Numbered from the stretch's first letter, positions 1-9,456 are shown. The stretch: 33,142 nt of DNA from Syntrophorhabdus sp. PtaU1.Bin058 (GCA_002067975.1 MVRS01000219.1:1-33142); one strand, 5' to 3'. Notes: generated by a model not told the origin, from the sequence alone. Translations and numbers: made by a program.

Positions 1-1
1 T

Positions 2-514
2 TTCCTTGAAGAGCTGATCGTCCGGAGGGAGCTCTCTGATAATTTCTGCCTTTACAATCCTCATTACGACAGCTTTGAGGGATTCCCTGAATGGGCAAAG
101 ACAACGCTCAATGCCCACAGGAAGGATAAAAGGGCCTACAGGTACAGTATGGAGGAGTTTGAAAGGGGCAGGACCCACGACGACCTCTGGAACGCTGCCC
201 AGCTTGAGATGGCCATAAGGGGCAAAATGCACGGCTACATGAGGATGTACTGGGCCAAGAAGATCTTCGAATGGTCGGGATCGCCCGAAGAGGCGATGGA
301 AACGGCAATCTACCTGAACAACCGCTACGAGCTCGACGGCAGGGACCCCAACGGGTATGCCGGCATTGCCTGGAGTATAGGGGGCGTACACGACAGGGCA
401 TGGGGCGAGCGGAATGTTTTTGGTAAAATCAGGTACATGAGTTATAATGGATGCAGATCAAAGTTCAATGTGGAGCGCTATATTCAATACGTAAACAACC
501 TTGCGTCTGTGTGA
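2..514 (+). CDS. phr: Class II CPD photolyase, 3' part only
   Basis: This is the C-terminal 170 residues of a deoxyribodipyrimidine photolyase, which repairs UV-induced cyclobutane pyrimidine dimers using light and FAD. The window begins inside the gene, and the frame is open from base 2. The segment holds the stretches typical of class II enzymes: [57 protein letters not shown] and [12 protein letters not shown]. These form the FAD-binding helical domain. Class II enzymes are usually about 440 to 480 residues long, so roughly 300 residues should lie upstream of the window. The gene ends 13 bases before the next start, so the two are probably co-transcribed. The family call is secure; whether the N-terminal part is intact cannot be seen here. 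Confidence 0.93.
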   Translation, partial: FLEELIVRRELSDNFCLYNPHYDSFEGFPEWAKTTLNAHRKDKRAYRYSMEEFERGRTHDDLWNAAQLEMAIRGKMHGYMRMYWAKKIFEWSGSPEEAMETAIYLNNRYELDGRDPNGYAGIAWSIGGVHDRAWGERNVFGKIRYMSYNGCRSKFNVERYIQYVNNLASV

Positions 515-527
515 AAAGGAGATACAT

Positions 528-989
528 ATGTGGAACTGGAAACCGATCTTTGAAGACGAGGAGATAATCTCTTACTGCGACCTCGACAAGATCATCGATA
601 CGGAAGGCGGCGAGGACGGGATCTTCGCTTCCATGGAGTGCTACAGGCCGATCCCTCCAAAATTCGCCGTATGGGTATCATTGACGTTCAAGAAGAAAGA
701 GGCGGCAAAAAGATACATTGAACAGAGGAAGGGGGCGGGATTGCCGGTCACGGGTTACCAGCGGTTCCGTTATACCCTCTGCCTCATCGAGATGGACGCG
801 ACGAAGAAAAGGTACAGGATCATACCTGCGACAGACTATGATTCGGCAGACAACGAACTGGGAGAATCGTCCATCCTCACCGACAGGAACGCACCGCTTG
901 TTGAAGGATTAAAGACGGAGTGGGCATCGATAAATTCCCGCTCAACCCACAGTATTGTACCGGCAATCTTCAAGAGAATTGCCGTTTAG
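528..989 (+). CDS. Hypothetical protein of 153 residues
   Basis: I do not recognise this protein. I chose the ATG at 528 because AAGGAG lies at 516-521, six bases upstream; an in-frame TTG at 501 would overlap the photolyase and has no such site. The product begins MWNWKPIFEDEEIISYCDLD, is rich in charged and aromatic residues, and has no signal peptide, membrane segment or cysteine-rich motif. Short strand-like stretches such as FAVWVSLTF, YTLCLIEMD and YRIIPATDYDS suggest a small beta-rich soluble fold. A run of similar acidic proteins with an N-terminal tyrosine or tryptophan is known among secreted 'surface adhesin' families, but no signal sequence is visible here and I do not make that assignment. 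The gene is probably translated with its neighbours. Confidence 0.75.
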   Translation: MWNWKPIFEDEEIISYCDLDKIIDTEGGEDGIFASMECYRPIPPKFAVWVSLTFKKKEAAKRYIEQRKGAGLPVTGYQRFRYTLCLIEMDATKKRYRIIPATDYDSADNELGESSILTDRNAPLVEGLKTEWASINSRSTHSIVPAIFKRIAV

Positions 990-1016
990 GAAAATCTATA
1001 ATTCAGGGAGGCAACG

Positions 1017-1730
1017 ATGAAAAAACATGCCTTTGTGATCTCTTCCATGGCGGCTATCGTCTTTGTCTTTTTTCTTTCCCCTACTCTCCCCCTCTTCCCT
1101 TCCCTTCTTCCGGATTTCCAAGTCTGCGCCCAGGACAAACAACCCGCAGGTGAAATGATAAAACTGCCTGCGCCGCACCATCAGGGCAATGTATCCGTCG
1201 AGAAGGCGCTCACCGAGAGACGGTCGGTAAGGAGCTACCGCGAAGACCCTCTCACCATCCCTGAGATATCCCAACTCCTCTGGGCCTGCCAGGGCATAAC
1301 AGAGCCGAAACGGGGACTCAGGACGGCGCCGTCTGCGCGGGCGGCATACCTCCTGGAGGTGTACCTCCTTCCGGGCAATGTAACAAACCTGCAAAAAGGC
1401 ATGTACAGGTATGAGCCGAACGGCCACGGACTTGTGAAGGTCGCCGACGGCGATATCAAGGAAGAGCTCTTCAAGGCAGTAGGGCAGGCACCGATAAAGA
1501 ATGCCCCCGCCGTCCTTGTATTCTTCGGGAAGTCCGAGCGTACCACCACCCAGAGATGGATATTCCTTGAAGCCGGCCACGCAGCGCAGAATGTATATCT
1601 CCAGGGTATCTCCCTCGGCATCGGTGGTGTCGTGATGGCGGGGTTCGTGGATGAGTCCGTCAGGAAGGCGTTGAATATGCCCGAAAACAGGCAGCCTGTC
1701 TATATCATGCCCATAGGCCGGGCGAAATGA
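1017..1730 (+). CDS. Exported SagB/ThcOx-type nitroreductase-family protein
   Basis: This is a 237-residue FMN-dependent nitroreductase-fold protein of the SagB/ThcOx branch. The core starts at about residue 60 with ERRSVRSYREDPLTIPEISQ, followed by LLWACQGIT and RTAPSARAAYLLEVYL, the usual FMN-binding opening of this branch. EAGHAAQNVYLQGISLGIGG near residue 190 matches the second FMN-contacting region. The first 38 residues (MKKH, a long hydrophobic stretch, VCA before QDK) look like a Sec signal peptide, so the enzyme may be periplasmic; that is less usual for an FMN enzyme. A GGGAGG-like site (AGGGAGG) precedes the ATG by five bases. The substrate is unknown; no peptide-cyclisation (SagC/D) genes are nearby. 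Family confidence is high and role confidence is low. Confidence 0.85.
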   Translation: MKKHAFVISSMAAIVFVFFLSPTLPLFPSLLPDFQVCAQDKQPAGEMIKLPAPHHQGNVSVEKALTERRSVRSYREDPLTIPEISQLLWACQGITEPKRGLRTAPSARAAYLLEVYLLPGNVTNLQKGMYRYEPNGHGLVKVADGDIKEELFKAVGQAPIKNAPAVLVFFGKSERTTTQRWIFLEAGHAAQNVYLQGISLGIGGVVMAGFVDESVRKALNMPENRQPVYIMPIGRAK

Positions 1731-1783
1731 GACAGCGCAACGGGTGCGTTGACAACACAATACATATCAGGTAAGATACGGGC

Positions 1784-3085
1784 ATGATCGAACGGTATAC
1801 ATTACAAAGGATGGCAAAGGTATGGACCGACGAGAACAGGTTCAGTAAGTGGCTCGACATAGAGGTCCTGATATGCGAGGCCTATGGAGAACTGTCCCTT
1901 ATCCCGCAGGAAGACCTGAAGGCGATCAAAGAGAAGGCGCGCTTCGACGTGGGGAAGATCCTCGAGATTGAAAAGAGGACAAAACACGACGTTGTGGCAT
2001 TCATAGAGTGTGTATCGGAATACGTGGGACCATCCTCCAAATACATCCACATGGGGATCACGTCGTCGGATATCCTCGACACGTCCTTTGCCTGTCTCTT
2101 AAAAGAGGCCTCAGAAATACTGATTAACGACATCACCGCCCTCATGGACGTGCTGAAAGATAAGGCCTACCAGTACAAGATGACCCCTGCCATCGGCAGG
2201 ACCCACGGCATCCACGCGGAGCCTGTCACGTTCGGTCTCAAGATAGCGCATTTCTATGATGAGATGAGAAGGAACTTCGAACGGATGAAGGCTGCCCGTG
2301 AACGCATCAGTTACGGCAAGATATCAGGGGCCGTCGGCACCTATGCCCATGTGCCGCCCTTTGTCGAGGAGTACGTATGCAGCAAACTGGGACTGAAGCC
2401 GGCGCCCATATCATCGCAGATCATTCCGCGCGATTATCACGCGGAGTTCTTTACCACGCTCGCCCTCATCGGCTCATCGATAGAGAGGATGGCCATGGAG
2501 ATCAGGAGCCTCCAGCGGACAGAGGTCGGCGAGGCAGAGGAATTCTTTTCAAAAGGTCAGACGGGCTCTTCGGCAATGCCCCACAAGCGAAACCCCATTG
2601 CCTCGGAAAACCTCTGCGGGCTTGCTCGGCTTCTCCACGGCTATGCCGTGTCATCCATGGAAAACGTCCCGCTCTGGCATGAACGCGACATCAGCCACTC
2701 CTCTGTCGAGCGCGTTATAGCGCCTGACGCGACGATCGCCCTCGATTACATGTTCGAGAGGGTAAAGAACCTCTACAAGAACCTCATCGTCTATCCGGAA
2801 AAGATGCTGGAGAACATGAATATCTCAAAGGGGCTTTACCACTCCGAGGCGATCCTCATCGCCCTTATCCACAAAGGGCTGACAAGGCAGGAGGCATACA
2901 AGCTCACCCAGAAGGTCGCCATGCACTGCTACGAGAACCGGCTCGACTTCGTCACAGAGCTTACAAAGGATGCGGATATCGGGAAATACTTAAGCAGCGA
3001 AGAGATCCGGGCGACATGCAGCAACGACCATTATTTCCGGAACGTGGATACAATATTCGGGAAAGTCTTTAACGCCAGCTCATAG
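1784..3085 (+). CDS. purB: Adenylosuccinate lyase
   Basis: This 433-residue enzyme of the fumarase/aspartase superfamily cleaves adenylosuccinate to AMP and SAICAR to AICAR, both releasing fumarate, in purine synthesis. Visible motifs are RTKHDVVAF (His68), the region MGITSSDILDT, GRTHGIHAEP (His141), and the signature GSSAMPHKRNP at 261-271, which carries the catalytic serine. The length matches the compact Bacillus-type enzyme of about 430 residues. The start ATG is preceded by an imperfect ribosome site (AGGTAAG about 11 bases upstream). It lies 53 bases after the nitroreductase-like gene in the same direction and has no other purine gene around it. The assignment is firm. Confidence 0.97.
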   Translation: MIERYTLQRMAKVWTDENRFSKWLDIEVLICEAYGELSLIPQEDLKAIKEKARFDVGKILEIEKRTKHDVVAFIECVSEYVGPSSKYIHMGITSSDILDTSFACLLKEASEILINDITALMDVLKDKAYQYKMTPAIGRTHGIHAEPVTFGLKIAHFYDEMRRNFERMKAARERISYGKISGAVGTYAHVPPFVEEYVCSKLGLKPAPISSQIIPRDYHAEFFTTLALIGSSIERMAMEIRSLQRTEVGEAEEFFSKGQTGSSAMPHKRNPIASENLCGLARLLHGYAVSSMENVPLWHERDISHSSVERVIAPDATIALDYMFERVKNLYKNLIVYPEKMLENMNISKGLYHSEAILIALIHKGLTRQEAYKLTQKVAMHCYENRLDFVTELTKDADIGKYLSSEEIRATCSNDHYFRNVDTIFGKVFNASS

Positions 3086-3224
3086 CTCATGGCAAATCGT
3101 ATATCGTATATCGAGATTCTACGAAATCCGTTCGGTGTCGGGGCACCCGCTTGCGGGTCGCCGGCGTTCGGCGAAATTTTGTTTTAACGTTGAACGTTGA
3201 ACAGTTTCTGTTTCCCCTGCCGTC
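3086..3224. repeat. Intergenic segment with two 7-bp tandem repeats and a GC hairpin
   Basis: No gene is seen between convergent purB and the DUF1844 gene. The segment holds TCGTATA repeated about 2.4 times at 3097-3113, AACGTTG repeated about 2.4 times at 3186-3202, and between them the perfect inverted repeat ACCCGC-TT-GCGGGT at 3145-3158. No T-run follows the hairpin on either strand, so it is not a typical intrinsic terminator. The tandem repeats look like dispersed intergenic repeats; a related CGTATATCG core recurs at 30565-30573. Confidence 0.6.
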
Positions 3225-3569
3225 TTACCCTTTGCATTCCTTCGCCGCGTTGACATACTTCAGCCGCAGGTCATAGAGTATCCCGTTGATGAGCCGCTCT
3301 TCCTCGTCGTTCAGGTTCCCTTTTGTCTTTTCTTTGAGTATCTCGATGATGCCGATGGTCTGTTTTGCAAGGGAAAGGTTGACGCACTGTTCATTCTTTA
3401 CCGGATCGGGCAGCTCCCCAAGGCTCACAATGGCAGACGTAGAGAGGGAGAGGAGAAAGGTGGTAAACGTCAATTCGGGAAAGAATTGCTCCTCATTTAC
3501 GTCCTTACGGGGTGCCCCTTCTTTTGCTTCTGCGCCTTTATCATCGGCAATAACTTTTTCGTCTTCCAT
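3225..3569 (-). CDS. DUF1844 family protein
   Basis: This 114-residue protein has an acidic, lysine-rich N-terminus of about 27 residues, then the conserved DUF1844 core: FTTFLLSLSTSAIVSLGELPDPV, LAKQTIGIIEILKEKTKGNL and a C-terminal NGILYDLRLKYV. The family is found in many deltaproteobacteria and related lineages, and its function is not known. It contains a predicted amphipathic or hydrophobic helix (residues 34-50) and has no signal peptide. It is the last gene of the long minus-strand run, 12 bases after the trypsin-like protease, so it is very probably co-transcribed. No clear terminator follows it. Confidence 0.88.
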   Translation of the reverse strand: MEDEKVIADDKGAEAKEGAPRKDVNEEQFFPELTFTTFLLSLSTSAIVSLGELPDPVKNEQCVNLSLAKQTIGIIEILKEKTKGNLNDEEERLINGILYDLRLKYVNAAKECKG

Positions 3570-3581
3570 TGTGCCCTCCCT

Positions 3582-4958
3582 CTAAAGAAGTGTATCGAGC
3601 TTGACAGGCAGAAAAAACATGCTGTCGCTTCTTTTTATCTGGTACAGGATATAGTTCCTCTGCAACCCTTCGATCATGAAGGTGTTGAAGTTTTCCGTAT
3701 CGGCAATCTTGTTGTTGTTGATTTTAACGATCGCGTCGCCCACGTGCAGACCGGCCTTCTCACCGAGACCGCCGGTGTATACCTTGGTCACGACAACCCC
3801 TTCCCTGTCTTTCAGCTTGTATTTCAGCTTAGGATATCCCTTGATATCCGAAATCCTGATGCCGCAAAGGCTTTCGTCAATGGAGGCCGGTGTGTAATTC
3901 TGGATATCTTCGAGGTCAACGCTGACGAGATAGGGTTTTGCCCCCCGTACTATCTTGAGCTGGATAGTGTTTTTACCCTTCACGCTCCGTATGATGCTCT
4001 GCAGCTTCATACCTTCCCGTATCTTCTTCTTGTTCAGTTCAACGATCCTGTCCCCTGCGCGTATACCGTTTTTCTCTGCGGGGCTTTTCGGAATTATCCT
4101 GTCGACATAAAGGAACGTGCCCTTGTCATCCTTTCTCTTCTCCATGAAGAGTCCGAGGATCGGCCTCCGTGACGAACTTTCCAGGAACTCGGAGAGCATG
4201 CTCATCACATCTTCTATCGGGATAGCGAACCCTATGCCTTTGCCCTCGCCGTATATCGCAGTGACGATCCCCAGGGGATTTCCCTCGGCATCCAGGAGAA
4301 GCCCTCCGCTGTTGCCGGGGTTGATGGAGGCATCGGTCTGAATAAGGTTCGCATATATCCTGTTTTCTATCCTCAGGTTTCTGCCCAGGGCGCTCACCAC
4401 GCCGACGGTAACGGAGCTCGAAAGACCGTACGGATTGCCTATAACGATTGCCTTTTCGCCGACCTTTATGCCTTTTGTCTTGGTAATCTTTATATACGGG
4501 AAATCATCCTTGTCCGTAATCTTCAGGAGCGCTATATCATATTCGGGGTCGCTGCCAAGGACATAGGCGCTATATTCCTTGCCGTTAATAAACTTTACCC
4601 GTATGTTTATCGCCTTGGAAATAAGATGCTCGTTGGTGACAATAATCCCTTTCGGATCCAGCACGACCCCTGAGCCGATATTCTCGGAGATCTCCTCTTC
4701 CTCTTCTTCTCCTGCAAAATATTTTTTGAAAAAGGATGGCTTCTTCTCTTCCCCTGTCATCTTTGTAAGCTCTTCCGTCTTAATATTCACAATGGACTTG
4801 CTCGCCGTTTCGACGACTTCAACAACTTTGTCTTCTTTCGAGAACGACGGTGTTGAAAAAGATAGCAGGAATAACAGGATGAGCAGAAAAACTATTGATG
4901 GTATGAAAAGATCAGAACGGGTCTTTACGCACTGTATGGGATGATGGGTCAGTACCAA
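3582..4958 (-). CDS. Periplasmic trypsin-like serine protease with two PDZ domains (HtrA/Deg family)
   Basis: This 458-residue protein is an envelope quality-control protease of the HtrA/DegP type. It has an N-terminal signal sequence (hydrophobic residues 19-35, likely cleavage near PSFS-KED), an acidic loop with a run of glutamates at 84-89, a trypsin-like domain with the catalytic triad His111 (TNEHL), Asp141 (EYDIALLKI) and Ser217 (PGNSGGLL), then PDZ domains at about 265-345 and 370-445. The start is a TTG that overlaps the end of coaBC by 10 bases; no ATG or GTG fits before the signal sequence, and AGGA lies about 10 bases upstream, so translation is probably coupled. The exact Deg subtype cannot be told from sequence alone. 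Confidence 0.92.
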   Translation of the reverse strand: MVLTHHPIQCVKTRSDLFIPSIVFLLILLFLLSFSTPSFSKEDKVVEVVETASKSIVNIKTEELTKMTGEEKKPSFFKKYFAGEEEEEEISENIGSGVVLDPKGIIVTNEHLISKAINIRVKFINGKEYSAYVLGSDPEYDIALLKITDKDDFPYIKITKTKGIKVGEKAIVIGNPYGLSSSVTVGVVSALGRNLRIENRIYANLIQTDASINPGNSGGLLLDAEGNPLGIVTAIYGEGKGIGFAIPIEDVMSMLSEFLESSSRRPILGLFMEKRKDDKGTFLYVDRIIPKSPAEKNGIRAGDRIVELNKKKIREGMKLQSIIRSVKGKNTIQLKIVRGAKPYLVSVDLEDIQNYTPASIDESLCGIRISDIKGYPKLKYKLKDREGVVVTKVYTGGLGEKAGLHVGDAIVKINNNKIADTENFNTFMIEGLQRNYILYQIKRSDSMFFLPVKLDTLL

Positions 4959-6208
4959 TCGTCTTTAGTCCTTTTTTTCTTCAAGATCTTTTTTATCGAG
5001 TCGAGGATGATGTTCGATATTTCGTCTTTGCTCAGAAGCGGCACCTGTTTCATCTTGCCCGATCTCGCTATGATCGTTACCTCGTTATTGTCAGAGCCGA
5101 AACCGATCCCCGGTTTTGCTACATTGTTGGCAACAATGAGGTCCAGGTTCTTATTTTTAAGCTTCTCCCTGGCATTGTCGAATAAGTTTTCCGTTTCTGC
5201 CGCAAAACCGACGACAATCCTCTCCTCTTTTACCTTTCCCAGCTCGGCGATTATATCGGGATTCCTTTCGAGTTCCAGCATCATGCAGCTATTGTCGCCT
5301 TTTTTCTTTATCTTCTGGCAGTTCTCTTCCCTGCACCTGAAGTCTGCAACCGCCGCGGTCATGACAATAACGCTGGCACTTCTGTAATGTTCCATAACAA
5401 CGTTCCGCATCTCCAATGCAGTTGTAACGTGGACGATATCGATGTCGTTTCTCGGAAACTGTATAGAGGTCGGGCCGGTGATAAGCGCAACGTCAGCGCC
5501 TCTCCGCTTCGCCATTTTCGCTATGGCATACCCCATCTTTCCCGAAGACCTGTTCGTAATACACCGTACGGGGTCGATATACTCCATGGTCGGGCCTGCC
5601 GTTACGAGCATCCTTTCCCCCGCCAGGTCCTTTCCGGTAAAGATATCCTCCATCTTTTCGAGTATCTCTTCTAAAGCGGGCAGCCTTCCTTTGCCTTCGG
5701 TGCCGCAGGCGAGATCGCCGCTGGCCGGTTCCATAAGTTCATAACCGGCGTCCTTCAGCTTCTGTATGTTCGCCTCCACAATCTTGCTGCTCCACATCTT
5801 CGTGTTCATCGAAGGGACAAAAAACACAGGGACCGTCGTCGCCATCACCATGGTGGAGAGAAAATCATCAGCGATACCGTTTGCCACCTTCCCTATTATA
5901 TTCGCAGTAGCAGGTACTATAACGAGCTGGTCCGCTATGTCGGAGAGGGCGATGTGCCCGATCTTGGAACCGGCAAAAAGTTCAAACATCTCGTGGATCA
6001 CAGGGTTGCCCGATATGGTCTGAAATGTAAGCGGCGTGACGAATTCCATAGCGTTCTTTGTCATCACAACGTGGACGTTCGCCCCTTTTTTCGTGAGCTG
6101 CCTTACCAGTTCGGCAGTCTTGTAGGCGGCGATACCGCCGGTTATACCCACTATGATCTCTTTGTCCTTCAACATAGAAAATTGTTTTTCCGCAGCACGC
6201 ATCATCAT
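4949..6208 (-). CDS. coaBC: Bifunctional phosphopantothenoylcysteine decarboxylase / phosphopantothenate-cysteine ligase
   Basis: This 419-residue flavoprotein carries out two steps of coenzyme A synthesis: joining cysteine to 4'-phosphopantothenate (CoaB, C-terminal) and decarboxylating the product (CoaC, N-terminal). In CoaC, GITGGIAAYK (21-30), His85 in IGHIALSD, PSMNTKMW (132-139) and Cys168 in GDLACGTEGKGR are the expected FMN-binding and catalytic elements. In CoaB, ITNRSSGKMG (217-226), AAVADF (285-290), the lysine cluster near 299-303 and VGFAAETEN (333-341) bind CTP and substrate. The start overlaps the dacA-like stop as ATGA. Two further ATGs follow at once, and an ATG at 6175 would give a more usual N-terminus, so the exact start is open. 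coaD lies in the same gene run. Confidence 0.96.
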   Translation of the reverse strand: MMMRAAEKQFSMLKDKEIIVGITGGIAAYKTAELVRQLTKKGANVHVVMTKNAMEFVTPLTFQTISGNPVIHEMFELFAGSKIGHIALSDIADQLVIVPATANIIGKVANGIADDFLSTMVMATTVPVFFVPSMNTKMWSSKIVEANIQKLKDAGYELMEPASGDLACGTEGKGRLPALEEILEKMEDIFTGKDLAGERMLVTAGPTMEYIDPVRCITNRSSGKMGYAIAKMAKRRGADVALITGPTSIQFPRNDIDIVHVTTALEMRNVVMEHYRSASVIVMTAAVADFRCREENCQKIKKKGDNSCMMLELERNPDIIAELGKVKEERIVVGFAAETENLFDNAREKLKNKNLDLIVANNVAKPGIGFGSDNNEVTIIARSGKMKQVPLLSKDEISNIILDSIKKILKKKRTKDDWY

Positions 6209-7401
6209 ATATTAAGTCCCAGTCTTCTTATAAGCCTCGTGAAGAGGTTTGCCTTCGGTACAAATACCGGTGAGATGATATCGACCTTTCCGATAGTATC
6301 ATTATCGAGTTTGATAACCATTTCGCCAAGCTTCTGTCCCTCCCTGATCTCACCCTTCACCTTTTCAGGGAGAATGATCTCCTTTTTAACGTTGGCCTTC
6401 TTGTCAGCAGGGATGGGGTAGGAAAAATCCCGGTCCGTTACCCCTTTCATCTTCCGGTATTTACCGTCGGTAAGCATGATATCCTTGTCGACCAGTTCGC
6501 CCTTTTTGACAATGTTCAACATTTTATACTGGGCAAATGCCTTTTTCAACTTTTCCGCAGCAACATTGTCCCGTATCTTCCCGGTGGGACTTCCCATGAC
6601 CACGACAACAAACCGCAGGTCATTGCGTTTTGCCGTTGCCACGATGTTGAATCCCGCTTCACGGTAATAGCCCGTCTTCAATCCATCGGTGCCCGGAAAT
6701 TTAACAAGGAGCTTGTTCGTATTCGTCAGGGTAAACTTGCCGTCCCTGAAAGAATCTGTCTTGATCGCCGTCCAATCGAGAAGCTTGGGGTATTTCAAGA
6801 GCTCCCTTGCGAGGATCGCAAGGTCGCTGCAGGAGGTGATGTCCTCTTTCTCGCCTTTTGACGGCGGCAACCCGTGTACGGAATGGAATTCCGTATCGAC
6901 AAGGTTTAGGGCCTTTGCCTTTTCATTCATCATGGCAACGAACTCTTCCTCGCTGCCTGCGATAAACTCGGCGATGGCATAGGCGGCATCGTTTGCCGAG
7001 GCGACCATCATGGCCTTCATCATATCTTCCAAGGGAAAGGCCTCGCCTTCCTTGAGGTAGACCTGGCTCCCGCCTATCTTGGAGGCCTCCTTTGACGTGG
7101 TGACCATATCCGTCAGTTTGACATTCCCTTTTGCGATCTTCTCCATGACGATGCAGGCGACCATCAGCTTCGTGATGCTCGCGGGGGGACGTTTCTGGTG
7201 GACGTTTTCTCCTTCCAGGATCTTCCCGGTGCCGGTCTCCATAACGATGTACGCCTTGTACGGCTCTTTGTCGGATTTCACTTCTGCTGCCCTGGGTTTC
7301 TTTGCGACCTTTGCCCTCCTTGAGGCAGCGGGCTTAGCATCGGCAAGGCCCGTCCAGAAAAAAAACAGCAGCCCGACGATGATCCACTTTTTTACAGTCA
7401 T
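6205..7401 (-). CDS. dacA: D-alanyl-D-alanine carboxypeptidase (penicillin-binding protein 5/6 family)
   Basis: This 398-residue enzyme trims the terminal D-alanine from peptidoglycan pentapeptides in the periplasm. It has a signal peptide (residues 1-22, cleavage after ADA), a basic linker (28-45), and the three penicillin-binding motifs: Ser75-X-X-Lys78 (SITK), Ser135-Ala-Asn137 (SAN) and Lys242-Thr-Gly (KTG). A PBP5-type C-terminal beta domain spans about 305-380, and the end (LFTRLIRRLGLNI) is an amphipathic helix that could anchor the protein to the membrane. The ATG overlaps the slipin stop (TAATG), and AAGGAT sits seven bases upstream. It lies between slipin and coaBC. The family is certain; which of the PBP5, 6 or 7 roles applies is not. 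Confidence 0.93.
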   Translation of the reverse strand: MTVKKWIIVGLLFFFWTGLADAKPAASRRAKVAKKPRAAEVKSDKEPYKAYIVMETGTGKILEGENVHQKRPPASITKLMVACIVMEKIAKGNVKLTDMVTTSKEASKIGGSQVYLKEGEAFPLEDMMKAMMVASANDAAYAIAEFIAGSEEEFVAMMNEKAKALNLVDTEFHSVHGLPPSKGEKEDITSCSDLAILARELLKYPKLLDWTAIKTDSFRDGKFTLTNTNKLLVKFPGTDGLKTGYYREAGFNIVATAKRNDLRFVVVVMGSPTGKIRDNVAAEKLKKAFAQYKMLNIVKKGELVDKDIMLTDGKYRKMKGVTDRDFSYPIPADKKANVKKEIILPEKVKGEIREGQKLGEMVIKLDNDTIGKVDIISPVFVPKANLFTRLIRRLGLNI

Positions 7402-8165
7402 TATTCTGATCCTTTAACCTTGTCCATAAAGACCTTCATGATATCTATCGGGAGAGGGAAGACGATCGTTGAATTCTTCTCCGTGGAGATCTCGATGAGC
7501 GTCTGGAGGTAACGCAACTGGAGCGCCATGGGATTTTTGGAGAGTATATCCGAGGCCTCGGCAAGCTTCGTCGATGCCTGGTATTCGCCTTCCGCGCCGA
7601 TGACCTTCGCCCTTCTTTCACGCTCTGCCTCGGCCTGCCGCGCGATGGCCCTCTGCATCTCCTGCGGGAGGTCAACGTTCTTTACCTCCACGTTCGATAC
7701 CTTGATGCCCCACGGCTCCGTATGGAGGTCGAGGATCTCCTGCAACCTTTCGTTTATCTGTTCCCTGTGGGACAACAGGTCGTCAAGCTCTGCCTGGCCC
7801 AGGACGCTCCGGAGGGTCGTCTGTGAAAGCTGGCTCGTCGCATAGAGGTAATTCTCCACGTCGATGATCGCCTTCAGGGCATCGACGACCCTGAAATAGA
7901 CCACGGCATTGACCTTGATGGAGACGTTATCCCGCGTGATCACGTCCTGGGATGGGACATCGAGGACAACGGTCCTGAGGCTCACCTTGACCATCCTGTC
8001 AATGATCGGGATCAGGATGATAAGACCGGGACCCTTCGGGTTACCGAGCACCCTTCCGAGTCTGAAGATCACGCCGCGTTCGTACTCATTGAGTATCTTT
8101 ATGGCGCTTGCAAGAAAAAATATTATGATGATTATTATGAAAAAATAGGCTGGAAGTATACTCAT
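7401..8165 (-). CDS. Slipin: SPFH/band 7 (stomatin-like) membrane protein
   Basis: This 254-residue protein has an N-terminal hydrophobic hairpin or anchor (residues 4-22), then the SPFH domain beginning at [16 protein letters not shown] and running through [26 protein letters not shown]. An alanine and glutamate rich coiled coil follows (about 165-205: [22 protein letters not shown]). These features match the bacterial slipin/YbbK branch that pairs with NfeD and is thought to organise membrane microdomains and regulate proteolysis. Its start lies one base after the nfeD stop, with a perfect AGGAGG inside the nfeD end, so the two are translated as a unit. The SPFH-NfeD pairing is well known; the cellular target is not. 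Confidence 0.94.
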   Translation of the reverse strand: MSILPAYFFIIIIIIFFLASAIKILNEYERGVIFRLGRVLGNPKGPGLIILIPIIDRMVKVSLRTVVLDVPSQDVITRDNVSIKVNAVVYFRVVDALKAIIDVENYLYATSQLSQTTLRSVLGQAELDDLLSHREQINERLQEILDLHTEPWGIKVSNVEVKNVDLPQEMQRAIARQAEAERERRAKVIGAEGEYQASTKLAEASDILSKNPMALQLRYLQTLIEISTEKNSTIVFPLPIDIMKVFMDKVKGSE

Positions 8166-8166
8166 G

Positions 8167-9456
8167 TTACCCTCCTTTTTTTTGAACCTTCACTACAAGC
8201 TTTTCTACACCGGTCACAATGACCTCTTCGCCCTTTTCAATACGCTCATCGCTTCTGGCCTCCCAGATCTCGCCATGGAGCGACACCTTGCCCTTACCGG
8301 CAATATCGGTCCTGGCAACGCCCGTCTCCCCGACAAGACCTTCCTTGCCTGTCTTTACCTTCGAGAGCTGGGCCTTTACGGCATAGGAAAGGATGCCGAA
8401 GATGAATGCCGCCGACACTATTGCTACAACAAGTATCGTCTTCCACGATATGGACAGTATGCTGGAAGGCAGGTCTATGAGCATAATAGAGCCTATCACA
8501 ATCGATACGACACCCGCAATGCCCAGCAATCCATGGCTCACGATCTTCAATTCAAGAACGAAGAATATGACGCCGAGGAAGATCAGCGCAAGCCCCGCGA
8601 AGCTGATCGGTATTGTCTGGAACGCATAGAGCGCCAGGATCATCGATATGCCGCCTATAACGCCGGGGAATATGGTGCCGGGGCTGTATATCTCGAAGAG
8701 GATCCCGTATATGCCCATCATCATCAGTATGTACGCCACGTTGGGATCGCTGAGGTAGGAAAGCAATCTGTACTTCAGGGGCATCTCGATATCAACCCTG
8801 ACAGCGCCCTTTGTCCTCAACGTCACCTGTGTTCCCTTCACGTCCACCTTTTTCCCGTCTATCTTCGCGAGCAGTTCATCGATGTTGTCGGCCACTACAT
8901 CGATAACATGTTTTTCAAGGGCATCCTTGGCGGTTATCGACGAGCTTTCCTTTACTGCCTTTGCCGCCCACTCCACGTTCCTGCCTCTTTTCATCGCGAT
9001 GCTGCGGGCGTATGCCTCCGCGTCATTCACCGCCTTCCTGGCAACCTCTTTCTCTACCTGTTCTTTGCCGATGGTCACGGGGTGCGCCGCACCCACGTTG
9101 GTGCCCGGCGCCATCGCCGCTATGTGTGAGGAAAGGAGTATGATCGCCCCTGCAGAGGCCGCCCTCGCGCCCGGAGGATATACGTAGACGATGACGGGTA
9201 CGGTGGAATCCATGATGTCTTTGATAATGTCCCTCATGGAGGTATCAAGACCTCCCGGCGTATCGAGGAGGATCATAAGCGCCTCACCGCCTTTTTCACT
9301 GCATTTTTCGATAGACTCCTTGATAAATCCTGCAACAGGAGGACTGATAACGCCGTTGATCCTGATCGTGCAAAGGTCTTTTGCAAAAAGACCGGGGACG
9401 AAAACAGACAGAGTAAATAAAAACCCTGTCAGTACCAGGGTGCAGAGTTTTTTCAT
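8167..9456 (-). CDS. nfeD: NfeD family membrane serine protease (ClpP-class domain, long form)
   Basis: This 429-residue membrane protease is the usual partner of slipin. I chose the ATG at 9456 because it overlaps the coaD stop as ATGA and gives a clear signal peptide ([19 protein letters not shown]); a longer reading would extend into coaD. The periplasmic ClpP-like domain (about 28-210) has DTPGG (66-70), the serine nucleophile Ser101 in GARAASAGA and a probable catalytic Lys141 in [10 protein letters not shown], a Ser-Lys dyad as in archaeal 1510-type stomatin proteases. Five or so membrane helices follow (about 240-370), and then a C-terminal OB-fold NfeD domain ([19 protein letters not shown]). 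The architecture is the full-length type. Confidence 0.94.
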   Translation of the reverse strand: MKKLCTLVLTGFLFTLSVFVPGLFAKDLCTIRINGVISPPVAGFIKESIEKCSEKGGEALMILLDTPGGLDTSMRDIIKDIMDSTVPVIVYVYPPGARAASAGAIILLSSHIAAMAPGTNVGAAHPVTIGKEQVEKEVARKAVNDAEAYARSIAMKRGRNVEWAAKAVKESSSITAKDALEKHVIDVVADNIDELLAKIDGKKVDVKGTQVTLRTKGAVRVDIEMPLKYRLLSYLSDPNVAYILMMMGIYGILFEIYSPGTIFPGVIGGISMILALYAFQTIPISFAGLALIFLGVIFFVLELKIVSHGLLGIAGVVSIVIGSIMLIDLPSSILSISWKTILVVAIVSAAFIFGILSYAVKAQLSKVKTGKEGLVGETGVARTDIAGKGKVSLHGEIWEARSDERIEKGEEVIVTGVEKLVVKVQKKGG

